This document shows positions 16,368 through 24,519 of a stretch of DNA of 24,519 bases, in pieces. The stretch lies in the NCBI GenBank assembly GCA_934278005.1, contig CAKQWG010000031.1:1-24519 (forward strand), given 5' to 3'. The position numbers and the translations under genes are program-made. Each line of letters opens with the position of its first letter. Position 1 is the stretch's first letter. This DNA comes from an uncultured Pirellulaceae bacterium. Lineage in GTDB: Bacteria > Planctomycetota > Planctomycetia > Pirellulales > Pirellulaceae. The notes beneath the pieces are model-generated. The model saw nothing but the letters and a program-made list of their open reading frames with translations. It was not told the origin of the DNA and did not search any database.

Positions 16368-17582
16368 TCAGACGCCGCGATAGAAGTCAGCGATCGCCGA
16401 CACGACCTGCTCCTGCTCCACGCTGGTCAGTTCCGGATAGATGGGCAAATGCAAGATCTCAGACGCGGCCTGCTCAGTATGAGGCAAGCTTCCACGAGCG
16501 AACTCGCAGTTACGGAAGCACACCTGCTGGTGCAGCGGAATCGGATAGTAGATCTCGCATCCAATCTGTCTCTCCTGGAGATAGCTGCGCAGTTGCTCGC
16601 GTTTGCCTTCGCCAATGCGTAGACTGAACTGATTCCACACGTGGAAAGCGGCTGGGTCATGGTAGGGCAATCCGATCGCCCCTTGTCCACGACTGTCCAC
16701 CAGGCCAGACTGCTGAAATAGTTGCATGTAGCGCTGCGCGTTGTCTTGGCGGGCGGCGGTGTAAGCCTGCAAGTGTCGCATCTTCACCAGCAGCGCAGCG
16801 GCTTGTAGCGTATCGAGCCGGCTGTTGATGCCCACGGCGGAGTGGTGATAGCGCGGACGCATGCCATGACCGGCCAGCAATCTCAAGCGATCAGCCAGGA
16901 TGTCATTGCGGACCGTCAGCATGCCGCCGTCTCCAAGTCCACCCAAGTTTTTGGTGGGATAGAAACTAATGCATCCCAGCTGTCCCCAGCTACCGAGCGG
17001 ACGGCCGTGATAGGCTCCACCGATCGCCTGGGCAGCGTCTTCGATAACGGGTATCTCATGGCCATCGGCGATATTGCAGATCAGATCCATGGCTGCCGCT
17101 TGGCCGAATAAGTGGACCGGAATGATGGCCCGCGTGCGGTCCGTAATTTTTGCTTCGATCTCATGCGGATCGATATTGTAAGTCCGCGGATCGATGTCTG
17201 CGAAAACGATTTTTGCTCCCAGTCGATGCACGCAGCTCGCGGTGGCAAAAAATGTGAAGCTGGGTACGATCACCTCGTCCCCCGGGCCAATATCTAAGGC
17301 CATCAGCGCCAGCAGCAAAGCGTCGCTACCCGAAGCGCATCCGACGGCATGTGGCGTGCGGCAGATGCGAGCCACCTCGTTCTCCAGTTGAGTGACCTGC
17401 GGACCGTGCAAGAAACGCCCACTGTCGTACACATCCGCCAGCGCCTGCACGATCTCATCCCGCAGGGGATTATTCCCGCGGCTCACATCCAGCAGTGGAA
17501 CGGGGAAGGGGGACTTAACGGTTGCCTCTAAAACACCAGAAGCCGTTGCGGGCGCGAGGGTTGACGGAGTCGTTCCGAGCAT
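16368..17582 (-). CDS. DegT/DnrJ/EryC1/StrS-family PLP-dependent aminotransferase
   Basis: A cytoplasmic enzyme of 404 aa that by family would transaminate a keto-sugar nucleotide for surface glycans or O-antigen. Visible features are PLLDVSRGNNPLRDEIVQAL, the cofactor site VGCASGSDALLLALMAL, VIVPSFTFFATASCV, the PLP-pyridine Asp in PVIEDAAQAIGG (about D182), and the Schiff-base lysine in ISFYPTKNLGGLGDGG (about K211). GHGMRPRYHHSAVGINSRLD and the C-terminal CEIYYPIPLHQQ are also typical. An upstream ATG at 17711 would add 43 unconserved residues. AAGGA at 17592-17596, 9 nt before the ATG at 17582, and the usual family length favour the shorter form. No other sugar gene is nearby, so the substrate is unknown. 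Confidence 0.9.
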   Translation of the reverse strand: MLGTTPSTLAPATASGVLEATVKSPFPVPLLDVSRGNNPLRDEIVQALADVYDSGRFLHGPQVTQLENEVARICRTPHAVGCASGSDALLLALMALDIGPGDEVIVPSFTFFATASCVHRLGAKIVFADIDPRTYNIDPHEIEAKITDRTRAIIPVHLFGQAAAMDLICNIADGHEIPVIEDAAQAIGGAYHGRPLGSWGQLGCISFYPTKNLGGLGDGGMLTVRNDILADRLRLLAGHGMRPRYHHSAVGINSRLDTLQAAALLVKMRHLQAYTAARQDNAQRYMQLFQQSGLVDSRGQGAIGLPYHDPAAFHVWNQFSLRIGEGKREQLRSYLQERQIGCEIYYPIPLHQQVCFRNCEFARGSLPHTEQAASEILHLPIYPELTSVEQEQVVSAIADFYRGV

Positions 17583-17972
17583 GATTGGCCATCCTTGACC
17601 GATTGGGTTGGAAAGAAGAAAAAAAGGCGCGTCATCCAAAATCGTGAGCGGCGGTTTGACCGCAGTGAAATCAGCCGAGCTGGTTGCTCGGCTACTCCGC
17701 TGAGAGACCAATACCGCAATCCGACCGCGGGAACTCTGGACGAGTTCCGCGACTCCAGTTTTCGTTCAAAACGTCTGAAAACTAACGCATCGAGCTAGTC
17801 AGCGTCAATAGACATATGCCGCCAGAGATCGGCAGCGCAGCGGTTTCTCACCGCTGCAAATTGCCGCTGCTATGCTGGTCACCTCGGCGAGCTCCGCCGC
17901 TGTGACCAAGCTGAGCGTCGCAGACAGCGATCGGGCTGCAGCAACCGAGCCTCACTGAATGTCGACGCAACA
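17583..17972. other. 390-bp gap between topA and the aminotransferase gene, rich in hairpins
   Basis: Both flanking genes run on the minus strand. The gap holds five inverted repeats: 17877-17907 and 17837-17857 (next to topA), a bulged CGCGG(G)AACTC type at about 17726-17751, AGCCGAGC-TGGTT-GCTCGGCT at 17673-17693, and GCGGT-TTG-ACCGC at 17651-17663. The minus strand then has a run of T residues near 17617-17632, just before the ribosome site of the aminotransferase gene. I see no gene. The region probably combines the topA 3' end and the aminotransferase leader. Confidence 0.5.
17837..17907 (-). terminator. tandem hairpins downstream of topA
   Basis: First in the direction of topA transcription is GGTCAC-CT-CGGCG-AGCTC-CGCCG-CT-GTGACC (17877-17907), a two-part stem with symmetrical 2-nt mismatches. 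Second is GCAGCGGT-TTCTC-ACCGCTGC (17837-17857), a perfect 8-bp stem. They lie 66 to 136 bp past the stop. Neither has a U-tract, so Rho-dependent ending or 3' protection is as likely as intrinsic termination. Confidence 0.4.
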
Positions 17973-20711
17973 TCAGGCATCCTCGTCGGAGACTGCAGAC
18001 TCGGCGGCAGGCAAACTTTTGCTCGCTTTTTTAGCAGCTGCTTTTTTAGGAGCGGCCTTTTTGGAAGCCTTTTTCTTAGCCGGAGCTTTCTTCTTAGCAG
18101 CCGACTTGGTCGTCGCCCCCTTCTTCGCCGCCTTCTTTTTCTTTTTGCCGCCACCCGTCGCAGCCCGCACCGCTAACAGGTCGAGCGCAATCTCAAAGGT
18201 CAACTCTTCGACCTTGGAATCTCGCGGCAAACTGGCATTGGTCTCGCCATCGGTAACGTACGGACCGTAGCTGCCATCGAGCAACTGAACCTCGTTGCCG
18301 GTCACTGGTGAAACCGCAAACGTTTTAAGCGGCTCCTTCTTCGCCCGGCCGCGCCCGCCCGTCTTAGGCTTGGACAACAACTCAATAGCCTGCTCAGTGC
18401 TGACGGTCAGCGGGGACATCTCTGCGGTCAAGCTGCGAGTCTCTTTACCACATTTGACGTATGGACCGTAGGGACCGTTGGCGGCCACGATGGGTTCCTT
18501 CAGCTCAGGATGTTCGCCCAGATCGCGCGGCAGCGACAATAACTGCAGAGCAACTTCCAGGTTCACATCTTCGACCGACATACCTTTAAGCAAGCCTGCA
18601 TTCTTCGGCGGCTCTTCATCCTCGGGGTGTCCTAGTCGTATATACGGTCCGAAACGTCCCGTCTTGATGTACACGGGTTTGCCCGTGGTAGGGCAGTGCC
18701 CGAGCGGCTCGTCCCCCTTAGCGGACTCCTCTAGCAGCACGAGGGCTTTCTCAAGGCAGATTTCGTCGGGCGGAACATCTTCCTGGATGCTCGCCTTGCG
18801 CTCGCCCTGTTCGATAAATGGGCCATAGCGGCCGACGCGAACGAAGACCTCTTCGCGGAATTCACCCTCGGCCGGAGTCCCCAAACTAAATCGGCTCGAG
18901 GCACGCGGGTCGATCTCTTCGATTTTGGATTTCAACAACGGCTTTAGACCGGTCTCTGCGCCCAGATAAAACTGCCTGAGGTACTCGACAAAGCCTTTCT
19001 CATCTCGGCTGATCTCATCCAGATAGTCTTCCATCTGCGCAGTAAAGTCGTAGTCGACCAGCGCGCCGAAATGCTCTTCCAGCAGGCGAATCACGGAGAA
19101 AGCAGTCCAGCTAGGGACTAGGGCATTCCCCTTTTTAAACACGTAATCGCGCTGCTGGATCGTATCGATGATCGAAGCGTACGTACTCGGACGGCCAATA
19201 CCGCGCTCCTCCAGCGTGCGTGTCAACGACGCTTCGGTGAAGCGGGCTGGCGGCTGGGTCGTGTGCAATTTGGGTTCTAACTCGCGGCACTCAAGCTGTT
19301 GCTGCTCAGACATAGCTGGCAGTAAGACCTCTTTGTGCGCGCTGTCGCCATCGTTCGTATCGATGCCTTCGACGTAAGCCCGCAGAAAACCTTCGAACGT
19401 AATCGTTGTGCCTGAAGCCTGGAACACCCCCTCGTCGGCGCCGACGGTCACCGTCGTCCGCTCTTTACTAGCGTCTGCCATCTGACTGGCAATCGTCCGC
19501 TTCCAGATCATGTCAAACAGCTTGAACTGCTCGGCGTTGAGCTTACCCTGCAAATTCTTGGGCAGTTGAAAGGGGTGTCCAGCCGGTCGGATCGCTTCGT
19601 GGGCCTCCTGCGCGTTTTTAACTTTGGACGTGTAGGTCCGCTCTTCAGGGTGCAAGTAATCCTGGCCGTACTCTTGACGCACTAGATCGCGGGCTGCCTG
19701 CACAGCTTCCTTAGCCATCGAGATCGAATCGGTACGCATATAGGTGATGTAGCCATTTTCATACAAGCTCTGGGCGACCTGCATGGTTTTGCGCGCGGTG
19801 TAACCGAGCTTTCGGTTGGCTTCCTGCTGCAGAGTACTCGTGGTAAACGGTGGTTTGGGTCGCTCTTTGAACGGTTTATTGTCGATCGAAGTGACGCGGA
19901 AGGGGGCGTCTTTAAGCTTCTCGACCAGCTCGGCGGCAGCGGCCTCGTCGAGCAGCAAAAAGGCCTGCGGGTCCTTGAGCTGACCGTTCGTCGAATCGAA
20001 ATCCTTGCCACTCGGAATGCGTTTGCCTTGGTAGCTGACCATGGCTGCAGTGAAGGCTTTGCCGTCAGCAACCGCCAGCGTGGCAACTAGGTCAGAGTAG
20101 GTCGCGCTGTGAAAGGCCATCCGCTCGCGTTCCCGAGCGACGATCAGTCGCACAGCCACGCTCTGCACCCGCCCGGCGGAAAGCTTGGGGCGGACCTTCT
20201 TCCACAGCAGCTGCGACACGTCATAGCCGTAAAGGCGATCGAGAATGCGGCGTGTTTCCTGCGCACGAACCATGGCCTCATCGATCTGCCGCGGCGCCTT
20301 CAGTGCCGACTGAATGGCGTCCTTGGTGATCTCATGAAAAACCAAGCGATGCACGGGCACCTTAGGGTTGAGCACTTCGCGCAGGTGCCACGAAATGGCT
20401 TCTCCCTCGCGGTCTTCGTCCGTCGCCAGATAGAGATCTTTGGAGTCCTTGAGCAACTGCTTGAGCTTGGTGACCTGTTTCTTCTTCTCGGGGGGGACGA
20501 CATAGACTGGCTGAAAGTCGTCGTCGACGTTGACTCCTAAATAGGCCCACTCTTCCTTCTTGAACTTTTCGGGAACTTCCTTGCGGCCCGAAGGCAGATC
20601 GCGGATGTGACCAATGCTCGCTTCCACAACAAAATCCTTGCCCAGGAATTTGGAGATGGTCCGTGCTTTGGCTGGGGACTCTACAATGACTAGCGATTTT
20701 TGGTTGCTCAT
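17973..20711 (-). CDS. topA: DNA topoisomerase I (type IA) with C-terminal repeats and Lys-rich tail
   Basis: Relaxes negative supercoils by cutting one DNA strand through a tyrosine link. A protein of 912 aa from this start. The Toprim domain starts LVIVESPAKARTISKFLG (E11 region) and carries the metal triad D98, D100 and E102 in ATDEDREGEAISWHL. SAGRVQSVAVRLIVARERE lies near 178-196, and the catalytic tyrosine is Y324 in ENGYITYMRTDS. Zinc-ribbon cysteines of the E. coli type are absent. The C-terminus has about four topoisomerase repeats (GRYGPFIEQG, GRFGPYIRLG, GPYGPYVKCG, GSYGPYVTDG) and a Lys/Ala-rich, histone-like tail. An upstream ATG at 20846 would add 45 residues, but TopA proteins begin just before the Toprim strand, as from 20711. 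Confidence 0.96.
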   Translation of the reverse strand: MSNQKSLVIVESPAKARTISKFLGKDFVVEASIGHIRDLPSGRKEVPEKFKKEEWAYLGVNVDDDFQPVYVVPPEKKKQVTKLKQLLKDSKDLYLATDEDREGEAISWHLREVLNPKVPVHRLVFHEITKDAIQSALKAPRQIDEAMVRAQETRRILDRLYGYDVSQLLWKKVRPKLSAGRVQSVAVRLIVARERERMAFHSATYSDLVATLAVADGKAFTAAMVSYQGKRIPSGKDFDSTNGQLKDPQAFLLLDEAAAAELVEKLKDAPFRVTSIDNKPFKERPKPPFTTSTLQQEANRKLGYTARKTMQVAQSLYENGYITYMRTDSISMAKEAVQAARDLVRQEYGQDYLHPEERTYTSKVKNAQEAHEAIRPAGHPFQLPKNLQGKLNAEQFKLFDMIWKRTIASQMADASKERTTVTVGADEGVFQASGTTITFEGFLRAYVEGIDTNDGDSAHKEVLLPAMSEQQQLECRELEPKLHTTQPPARFTEASLTRTLEERGIGRPSTYASIIDTIQQRDYVFKKGNALVPSWTAFSVIRLLEEHFGALVDYDFTAQMEDYLDEISRDEKGFVEYLRQFYLGAETGLKPLLKSKIEEIDPRASSRFSLGTPAEGEFREEVFVRVGRYGPFIEQGERKASIQEDVPPDEICLEKALVLLEESAKGDEPLGHCPTTGKPVYIKTGRFGPYIRLGHPEDEEPPKNAGLLKGMSVEDVNLEVALQLLSLPRDLGEHPELKEPIVAANGPYGPYVKCGKETRSLTAEMSPLTVSTEQAIELLSKPKTGGRGRAKKEPLKTFAVSPVTGNEVQLLDGSYGPYVTDGETNASLPRDSKVEELTFEIALDLLAVRAATGGGKKKKKAAKKGATTKSAAKKKAPAKKKASKKAAPKKAAAKKASKSLPAAESAVSDEDA

Positions 20712-21041
20712 CGTTCCCTGGGGACTCGGTTTGAGGCTAGCGACCGAGCGGGCCGCCGCGAAAATTAAGGGGAAAACGCAATCTTTCAGGTAATCGATGC
20801 AAGCCAGTGCAGATTCAGGGCGAAAACACCAACCTCGTATCTGCAAAAACGGGAAATCTTGCTATCCTTACGGCTTGACGCGCCCAGCTTGCAAGCCGCG
20901 CGATGACTGGCCGCCTAACAGTAGATAGCTTAGGCTGAGGTTTTGAGCAAGTGCGCGGAAGGCGTAATTTCCACGACTTTGGATCCCCCCAATTCGATCT
21001 TTGAACTCTGTTCGTAGTGCAGTTCGTTAGGATTTAACAGG
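20712..21041. promoter_or_regulatory. 330-bp divergent promoter region of topA and the SurA-like gene
   Basis: Both flanking genes start outward from here, so promoters for both must lie within it or nearby. A palindrome GCTTGCAAGC (20887-20896), flanked by GC-rich CGCGC/GCGCG arms, is a possible operator. A weak plus-strand promoter match is TTGAGC (20943-20948), 16 bp, TAATTT (20965-20970). AGGA at 21029-21032 is the ribosome site of the SurA-like gene. No gene is seen. Confidence 0.35.
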
Positions 21042-23735
21042 ATGTCGAACCCGTTTGCAACGTTTCGTAAGAATAAAAACTATTGGATGGCTGCACTCGT
21101 TTTGCTGTCACTCTTTGCGTTCGTGATCGCTCCGGCCATCATGCAAATCCAAGAATCCATGGGAGGAGGAGGCGGCAGCAATGCCGTCGCGGTCCGTTGG
21201 AATGGGGGCAAGATGACCGTCTCCGACCTGCAGAACGCCATGCAGAAACACGGTGCACTGGTTCGCTTTCTCAACGATCTGGCGAACGAAGTCGTCAAAG
21301 CGGGCGGAGAACCCAAGGTCCCCGGCTTCTTCTACGACCCACAATCGCAACAAGTGCTCGGGCTGGGCATCCAGACCAGTAGCGATGAAGAAAGTATCAC
21401 TCGCACTCGCATCCTGGCCGACAAAGCCAAACGGCTCGGCGTCGAATTCAGCGATGATGCTATCGATGAATTCATCCTCGCCTTCTGCGATGGAAAAGTC
21501 GCTACCGGCCGCATCGCTGAAATCCTCTACGATTCAAGCGGTGGACGGCTGAGCAACTACGACGTACGACAGCTACTTAAGCAAGAACTGGCTGCCATGG
21601 TCGTCCGCCGCACCGCTACCACTGGACTCTACTCCACCGTCCCCGGCGAAACCTATCAAGATTTCCTAAAGCTCAATCGCTCAGCCAAGGTCGAAGCCTT
21701 CCCTGTCTTCGTGGCCGACTATGTGAGCAAAGTTCAAGGACAACCTAGCGAATCGGAGTTGCAAGCCATCTTCGATTTGGGCAGCATGCAAATTGCCAAT
21801 CCAAACTCACCCAACCCAGGCTTTGTCGAACCCTATCAAGCCAATTTGGAGTATGTCCAGTCGAACCTGCAGGAGTGGATCGAACGCGAGAAAGCCAAGC
21901 TGACCGAGGAGCAACTGCGCGCTGAGTACGACCGCTTGGTCAAGCTGGAACAGTTGAAAGTTCCCGTCGAAGCCAACCCGTCCGCCGCCGCAGAGTCTGA
22001 TTCCGAAGCGCCGGCTGGAACTCCCGATGAAGCGCCCGCTGCAGACAACGGCGATGCGCCGGCGGAATCCGCACAGCCACCAGCCAGGGAAACCACGGAT
22101 AAACCAGACACGGACAAACCAGCTGCCGACGAACCGGCCACAGAGGAACCTACCGAGGAACCTGCTGGACAGGAGCCCGCTACCGAGGAGCCAGCCGCTG
22201 AAAAACCAGCCGCTGAAAAACCAGCTGCTGAAAAACCAGCCACCGAAGAGCCCGCCACCGAAGAGCCAGCTGCTGAAACACCAGCTACCGAAGAGCCAGC
22301 CGCCGAGTCGAGCGAGCAATCGTCGCGGTCACTGCGCAGCCCAGCCATGAAAGTCCGACTGGTCTCTGCACTGCAGGACGACGCCAGCTCTCCTCCACCG
22401 GTCGAGCAGCCCGCACCCCTGAACGCCGAGGCACCAGTGCCGGCGCCGACTGAAAATGCACCAGCTGCCCAAGAGGACGCTGCGACTGCTAAATCAGACG
22501 CTGCGCCCGCCAAAGAAGACGCTGCCGCGGCCAAAGATGACGCTCCGCCCGTGCCTGAACCGGCTCCCGCCGACGCGGCTGCTGAAACACCAGCTGCTGA
22601 AACACCAGCTGCTGAAACACCTGCTGCTGAAACACCAGCTGCTGAGACGCCAGCTGCTGAGGGCGAGGCATCCGCCACGGCAGCGGCCGACAACGCCGCG
22701 TCGGCGCCGCAGCCAGCCGCTTCGGCAGCCCCCGAAATGCGAACTCAGACGTTTGAAGAGGCTCGTGAGCAAATCGCCGAAAGCCTCGCCCGCTCTGCCG
22801 CTATTCCAGCTCTGGACGAGGCTTTAACCAACCTGCTCGAAAAAGTCATGAAGCCGTATTACGGGGCCTACCGACAGTACGTCGCCTTCCGTGATGCCGA
22901 CGCGTCGACAGGCATCAAGAAGATCGAAGAACCCGCCCGCCCAAATCTGAAAAAGCTGGCCGAGGAAGCTGGCTTGACCTATGGCGTAACCGGTATGACC
23001 GACAGCTTTAAACTCATCCAAACGCAGTTTGGCAAAAGTTCGGTGCGACAGGACGAATCGGGGCTCTCGGGCGTCGTTGCCAACTCGGCCATGAATCAGC
23101 AATTGCCGCTGTTCCAGCCGCTGCAGAGCAGCTACTTCGACCAAGAGGTATTTCAGCAAGGCCGCATCCCCGAGTTCTTCCAGTACATCTTCTGGAAGAC
23201 CGAAGAGCAGCCCATGCAGGCTCCTCAATTGGCTGACGTGCGTCCGCAAGTCGTCGAGTACTGGAAGCAATTGCAAGCCCGCAAGCTGGCCGAAACTGCA
23301 GCTGAGAATTTGGCAAAAAAAGTCTCTGGCACTGGCGATCAGCCGTGGAAAGATGCGCTGAGCACCTCTGAGCAGTCGCTGGTCGTAGAGACCGACCCGT
23401 TTACTTGGATTACACGCATGGGAGACTACAACATGCCTAGCCAAGTCAACAAGTTAGAGCAGGTCGGAGGCCAGTTCATGCGCGCCGTATTTAACGCCAA
23501 GCCGGGATCGGTGGTTGTTGCACCGTCTGAAAATCTAGCTATCTATTATGTGGTTCGGGTGGTTGATTTCAGCCCCAGCGAAAGCGAACTGCAAGAGCGT
23601 TTCAATGCGGACCCGGACAAACGCGGCCCGCTGTCAATCGCCCAGGAGGAAAGCAACCAACTGGTGCAGGATTGGTACGAAAATCTCTACCAGGAACTGG
23701 GAGTCGAGTTCAAAATTCCACTCAATCAGCTCTAG
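21042..23735 (+). CDS. membrane-anchored SurA/PpiD-like periplasmic protein with a long Pro/Ala/Glu insert
   Basis: An 897-aa protein. Residues 14-36 form one membrane segment (NYWMAALVLLSLFAFVIAPA) after a basic N-terminus, so the rest should face the periplasm, the PpiD arrangement. Residues about 47-305 are helical and SurA-N-like (VAVRWNGGKMTVSDLQNAMQ, ILADKAKRLGVEFSDDAIDE, LSNYDVRQLLKQELA). Residues about 308-565 are a low-complexity Ala/Pro/Glu/Thr/Asp stretch with two blocks of 15-bp repeats. Residues 566-897 are again helical and end in YYVVRVVDFSPSESELQERF. A canonical parvulin catalytic domain is not clearly visible, so a chaperone role is more likely than isomerase activity. It is followed by aroK after 21 bp. 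Planctomycetes often carry such proteins. Confidence 0.7.
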   Translation: MSNPFATFRKNKNYWMAALVLLSLFAFVIAPAIMQIQESMGGGGGSNAVAVRWNGGKMTVSDLQNAMQKHGALVRFLNDLANEVVKAGGEPKVPGFFYDPQSQQVLGLGIQTSSDEESITRTRILADKAKRLGVEFSDDAIDEFILAFCDGKVATGRIAEILYDSSGGRLSNYDVRQLLKQELAAMVVRRTATTGLYSTVPGETYQDFLKLNRSAKVEAFPVFVADYVSKVQGQPSESELQAIFDLGSMQIANPNSPNPGFVEPYQANLEYVQSNLQEWIEREKAKLTEEQLRAEYDRLVKLEQLKVPVEANPSAAAESDSEAPAGTPDEAPAADNGDAPAESAQPPARETTDKPDTDKPAADEPATEEPTEEPAGQEPATEEPAAEKPAAEKPAAEKPATEEPATEEPAAETPATEEPAAESSEQSSRSLRSPAMKVRLVSALQDDASSPPPVEQPAPLNAEAPVPAPTENAPAAQEDAATAKSDAAPAKEDAAAAKDDAPPVPEPAPADAAAETPAAETPAAETPAAETPAAETPAAEGEASATAAADNAASAPQPAASAAPEMRTQTFEEAREQIAESLARSAAIPALDEALTNLLEKVMKPYYGAYRQYVAFRDADASTGIKKIEEPARPNLKKLAEEAGLTYGVTGMTDSFKLIQTQFGKSSVRQDESGLSGVVANSAMNQQLPLFQPLQSSYFDQEVFQQGRIPEFFQYIFWKTEEQPMQAPQLADVRPQVVEYWKQLQARKLAETAAENLAKKVSGTGDQPWKDALSTSEQSLVVETDPFTWITRMGDYNMPSQVNKLEQVGGQFMRAVFNAKPGSVVVAPSENLAIYYVVRVVDFSPSESELQERFNADPDKRGPLSIAQEESNQLVQDWYENLYQELGVEFKIPLNQL
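22179..22298 (+). repeat. eight 15-bp repeats coding A(A/T)E(K/E/T)P
   Basis: Eight in-frame 15-bp units encode ATEEP, AAEKP (three times), ATEEP, ATEEP, AAETP and ATEEP in the linker of the SurA-like protein. The units are closely similar in DNA, differing mainly in codons two and four. Confidence 0.85.
22578..22652 (+). repeat. five 15-bp repeats coding AAETP
   Basis: Five in-frame copies of GCTGCTGAAACACCA, nearly identical, encode AAETP in the same linker, about 280 bp after the first block. A partial sixth copy continues as AAEGE. Confidence 0.9.
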
Positions 23736-23756
23736 TCCCCGCCAAATAACTAGCCA

Positions 23757-24287
23757 ATGCATCTTTATTTGATGGGATATCGTGGATCGGGCAAATCAAC
23801 CGTCGGCCAGCTGCTGGCCGCTCGGTTGGGCCTGCCCATCGTAGATACCGACGCCGTCATAGAATCGGTCGCTGGCCAGACCATTCGGGAAATCTTCGCT
23901 GCTGAGGGCGAGCAAGGCTTTCGGCAGCGCGAACAAGCGGCCGTCACGGAGGTAGCTGCGATGAATTCGGCCAGTGTCATCTCACTGGGGGGAGGCGCCG
24001 TGTTGCGCCCTGCCAATCAACACACGATCCAACGCACCGGGCAAGTCGTCTGGCTGACCGGTTCGCCGGCCGCCCTGCTGGCGCGCATGCAGGCCGATTC
24101 AACCACCCATCAGCGCCGGCCCTCTCTGTCGCTCTCAAGCGATTATGACGAAATTGTCGAAATTCTGGCCGCTCGCACACCTATCTATCGACGTCTTGCC
24201 AATTTAACTGTCGATACCGACGACCGAACACCCGAAGAGATAGTGGCGGACATTGCCGATTGGCTAAAGCTTACCGCCGCGCCGTAG
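23757..24287 (+). CDS. aroK: shikimate kinase
   Basis: Phosphorylates shikimate with ATP in the chorismate pathway, in the cytoplasm. A protein of 176 aa, the usual length. The Walker A motif is GYRGSGKST (7-15). The shikimate-binding residues fit D32 in VDTDAV, R56 in the FRQRE motif, and the GGG at 78-80 (ISLGGGAVL). The lid arginines are in QRRPSL (120-121), and the late Arg is in ARTPIYRRLA. The ATG at 23757 puts Walker A at residue 7, as is normal. No strong ribosome site is seen. The 21-bp gap suggests cotranscription with the SurA-like gene. The stop codon TAG is part of the first 69-bp repeat unit. Confidence 0.95.
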   Translation: MHLYLMGYRGSGKSTVGQLLAARLGLPIVDTDAVIESVAGQTIREIFAAEGEQGFRQREQAAVTEVAAMNSASVISLGGGAVLRPANQHTIQRTGQVVWLTGSPAALLARMQADSTTHQRRPSLSLSSDYDEIVEILAARTPIYRRLANLTVDTDDRTPEEIVADIADWLKLTAAP

Positions 24288-24519
24288 GCTCGTAACAAGC
24301 GCCGCGCTGTTACGGCCCTGGATGGTTGAGGCCATTATTCAGTGGACTCTACGTAGGCTCGTAACGAGCGCATCGCTGTTACGGCCCTGGATGATTGAGG
24401 CCATTATTCAGTGGACACTACGTAGGCTCGTAACAAGCGCAGCGCTGTTACGGCTCTGGGTGCGTCAGGCCATTATTTAGTGGACACTACGTAGGCTCGT
24501 AACGAGCGCAGCGCTGTTA
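24284..24519 (+). repeat. 69-bp tandem repeat array with conserved hairpin, running off the right edge
   Basis: Units start at 24284, 24353, 24422 and 24491 (the last cut at 29 bp), period exactly 69 bp. Each starts GTAGGCTCGTAAC and ends GTGGAC(A/T)CTAC, so CTACGTAG palindromes form at the joints. Near its start every unit can fold as GTAAC, a bulged A or G, AGCG(C), a short loop, (G)CGCT, GTTAC. Differences between units fall in the bulge and loop but leave the stem intact. A second pair, GGCC and GGCC, flanks the middle of units 1 and 2. The array begins on the aroK stop codon. The whole unit is conserved, so this is not CRISPR. Confidence 0.95.

Noticed and set aside
17583-17711. 43-residue N-terminal extension of the DegT-family protein
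   Set aside because: The internal ATG at 17582 has a good ribosome site and gives the usual family length. The extension overlaps a hairpin-rich leader.
20712-20846. 45-residue N-terminal extension of topA
   Set aside because: TopA proteins start just before the Toprim strand LVIVESPAKA, and the extension shows no conserved feature.
21836-22693. 285-codon minus-strand frame, Ala/Ser/Gly-rich
   Set aside because: It is the complement of the Pro/Ala/Glu repeat tract of the SurA-like gene. Repeats keep several frames open.
24284-24519. CRISPR array
   Set aside because: The period is 69 bp and the whole unit is conserved, with no unique spacers. No cas gene is present.

Overview
The window looks like chromosome of a planctomycete, most likely Pirellulaceae-like. 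This is inferred, not proven. The grounds are a moderately GC-rich sequence and a run of gene types common in that group: a small lipoprotein with a carboxypeptidase-regulatory-like fold, a very large secretin-N-domain protein with no pore, a HAF-repeat protein, a SurA-like protein with a long Pro/Ala/Glu insert, and a topoisomerase I with C-terminal repeats and a Lys-rich tail. I see no rRNA, tRNA, CRISPR array, prophage or intact transposon.

Layout. 221-4301 (+): a SulP anion transporter whose C-terminus carries a STAS domain and then a PII/SbtB-like domain, followed by a siroheme/4Fe-4S sulfite reductase. 4473-6598 (-): a likely operon of dodecin, a UbiA-like membrane protein (GTG start overlapping the dodecin stop) and a SAM methyltransferase. 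6750-9709: a Rieske ferredoxin (+), a convergent lipoprotein (-), a LemA-like membrane-anchored protein (+) and an acidic protein of unknown function (+). 9710-10241: an unusually long convergent gap with a nested inverted repeat that could be a structured RNA. 10242-11672 (-): an exported YidR/DUF3748 beta-propeller. 11861-16333 (+): the secretin-N-domain protein and a HAF-repeat protein, 9 bp apart. 16368-20711 (-): a DegT-family PLP aminotransferase and topA. 21042-24287 (+): a membrane-anchored SurA/PpiD-like protein and shikimate kinase. The right edge is an array of 69-bp tandem repeats that starts on the aroK stop codon and runs out of the window.

How the genes relate. Most transcription units look independent. 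SulP and sulfite reductase could both serve sulfur assimilation, but the SulP sequence and its PII-like tail fit bicarbonate transport better. The secretin-like, HAF and SurA-like proteins all act, by prediction, in the cell envelope. The best candidates for something little described are the SulP-STAS-PII fusion, the 69-bp palindrome-bearing array, the nested inverted repeat at 9966-10040, and the repeat-built insert in the UbiA-like protein.
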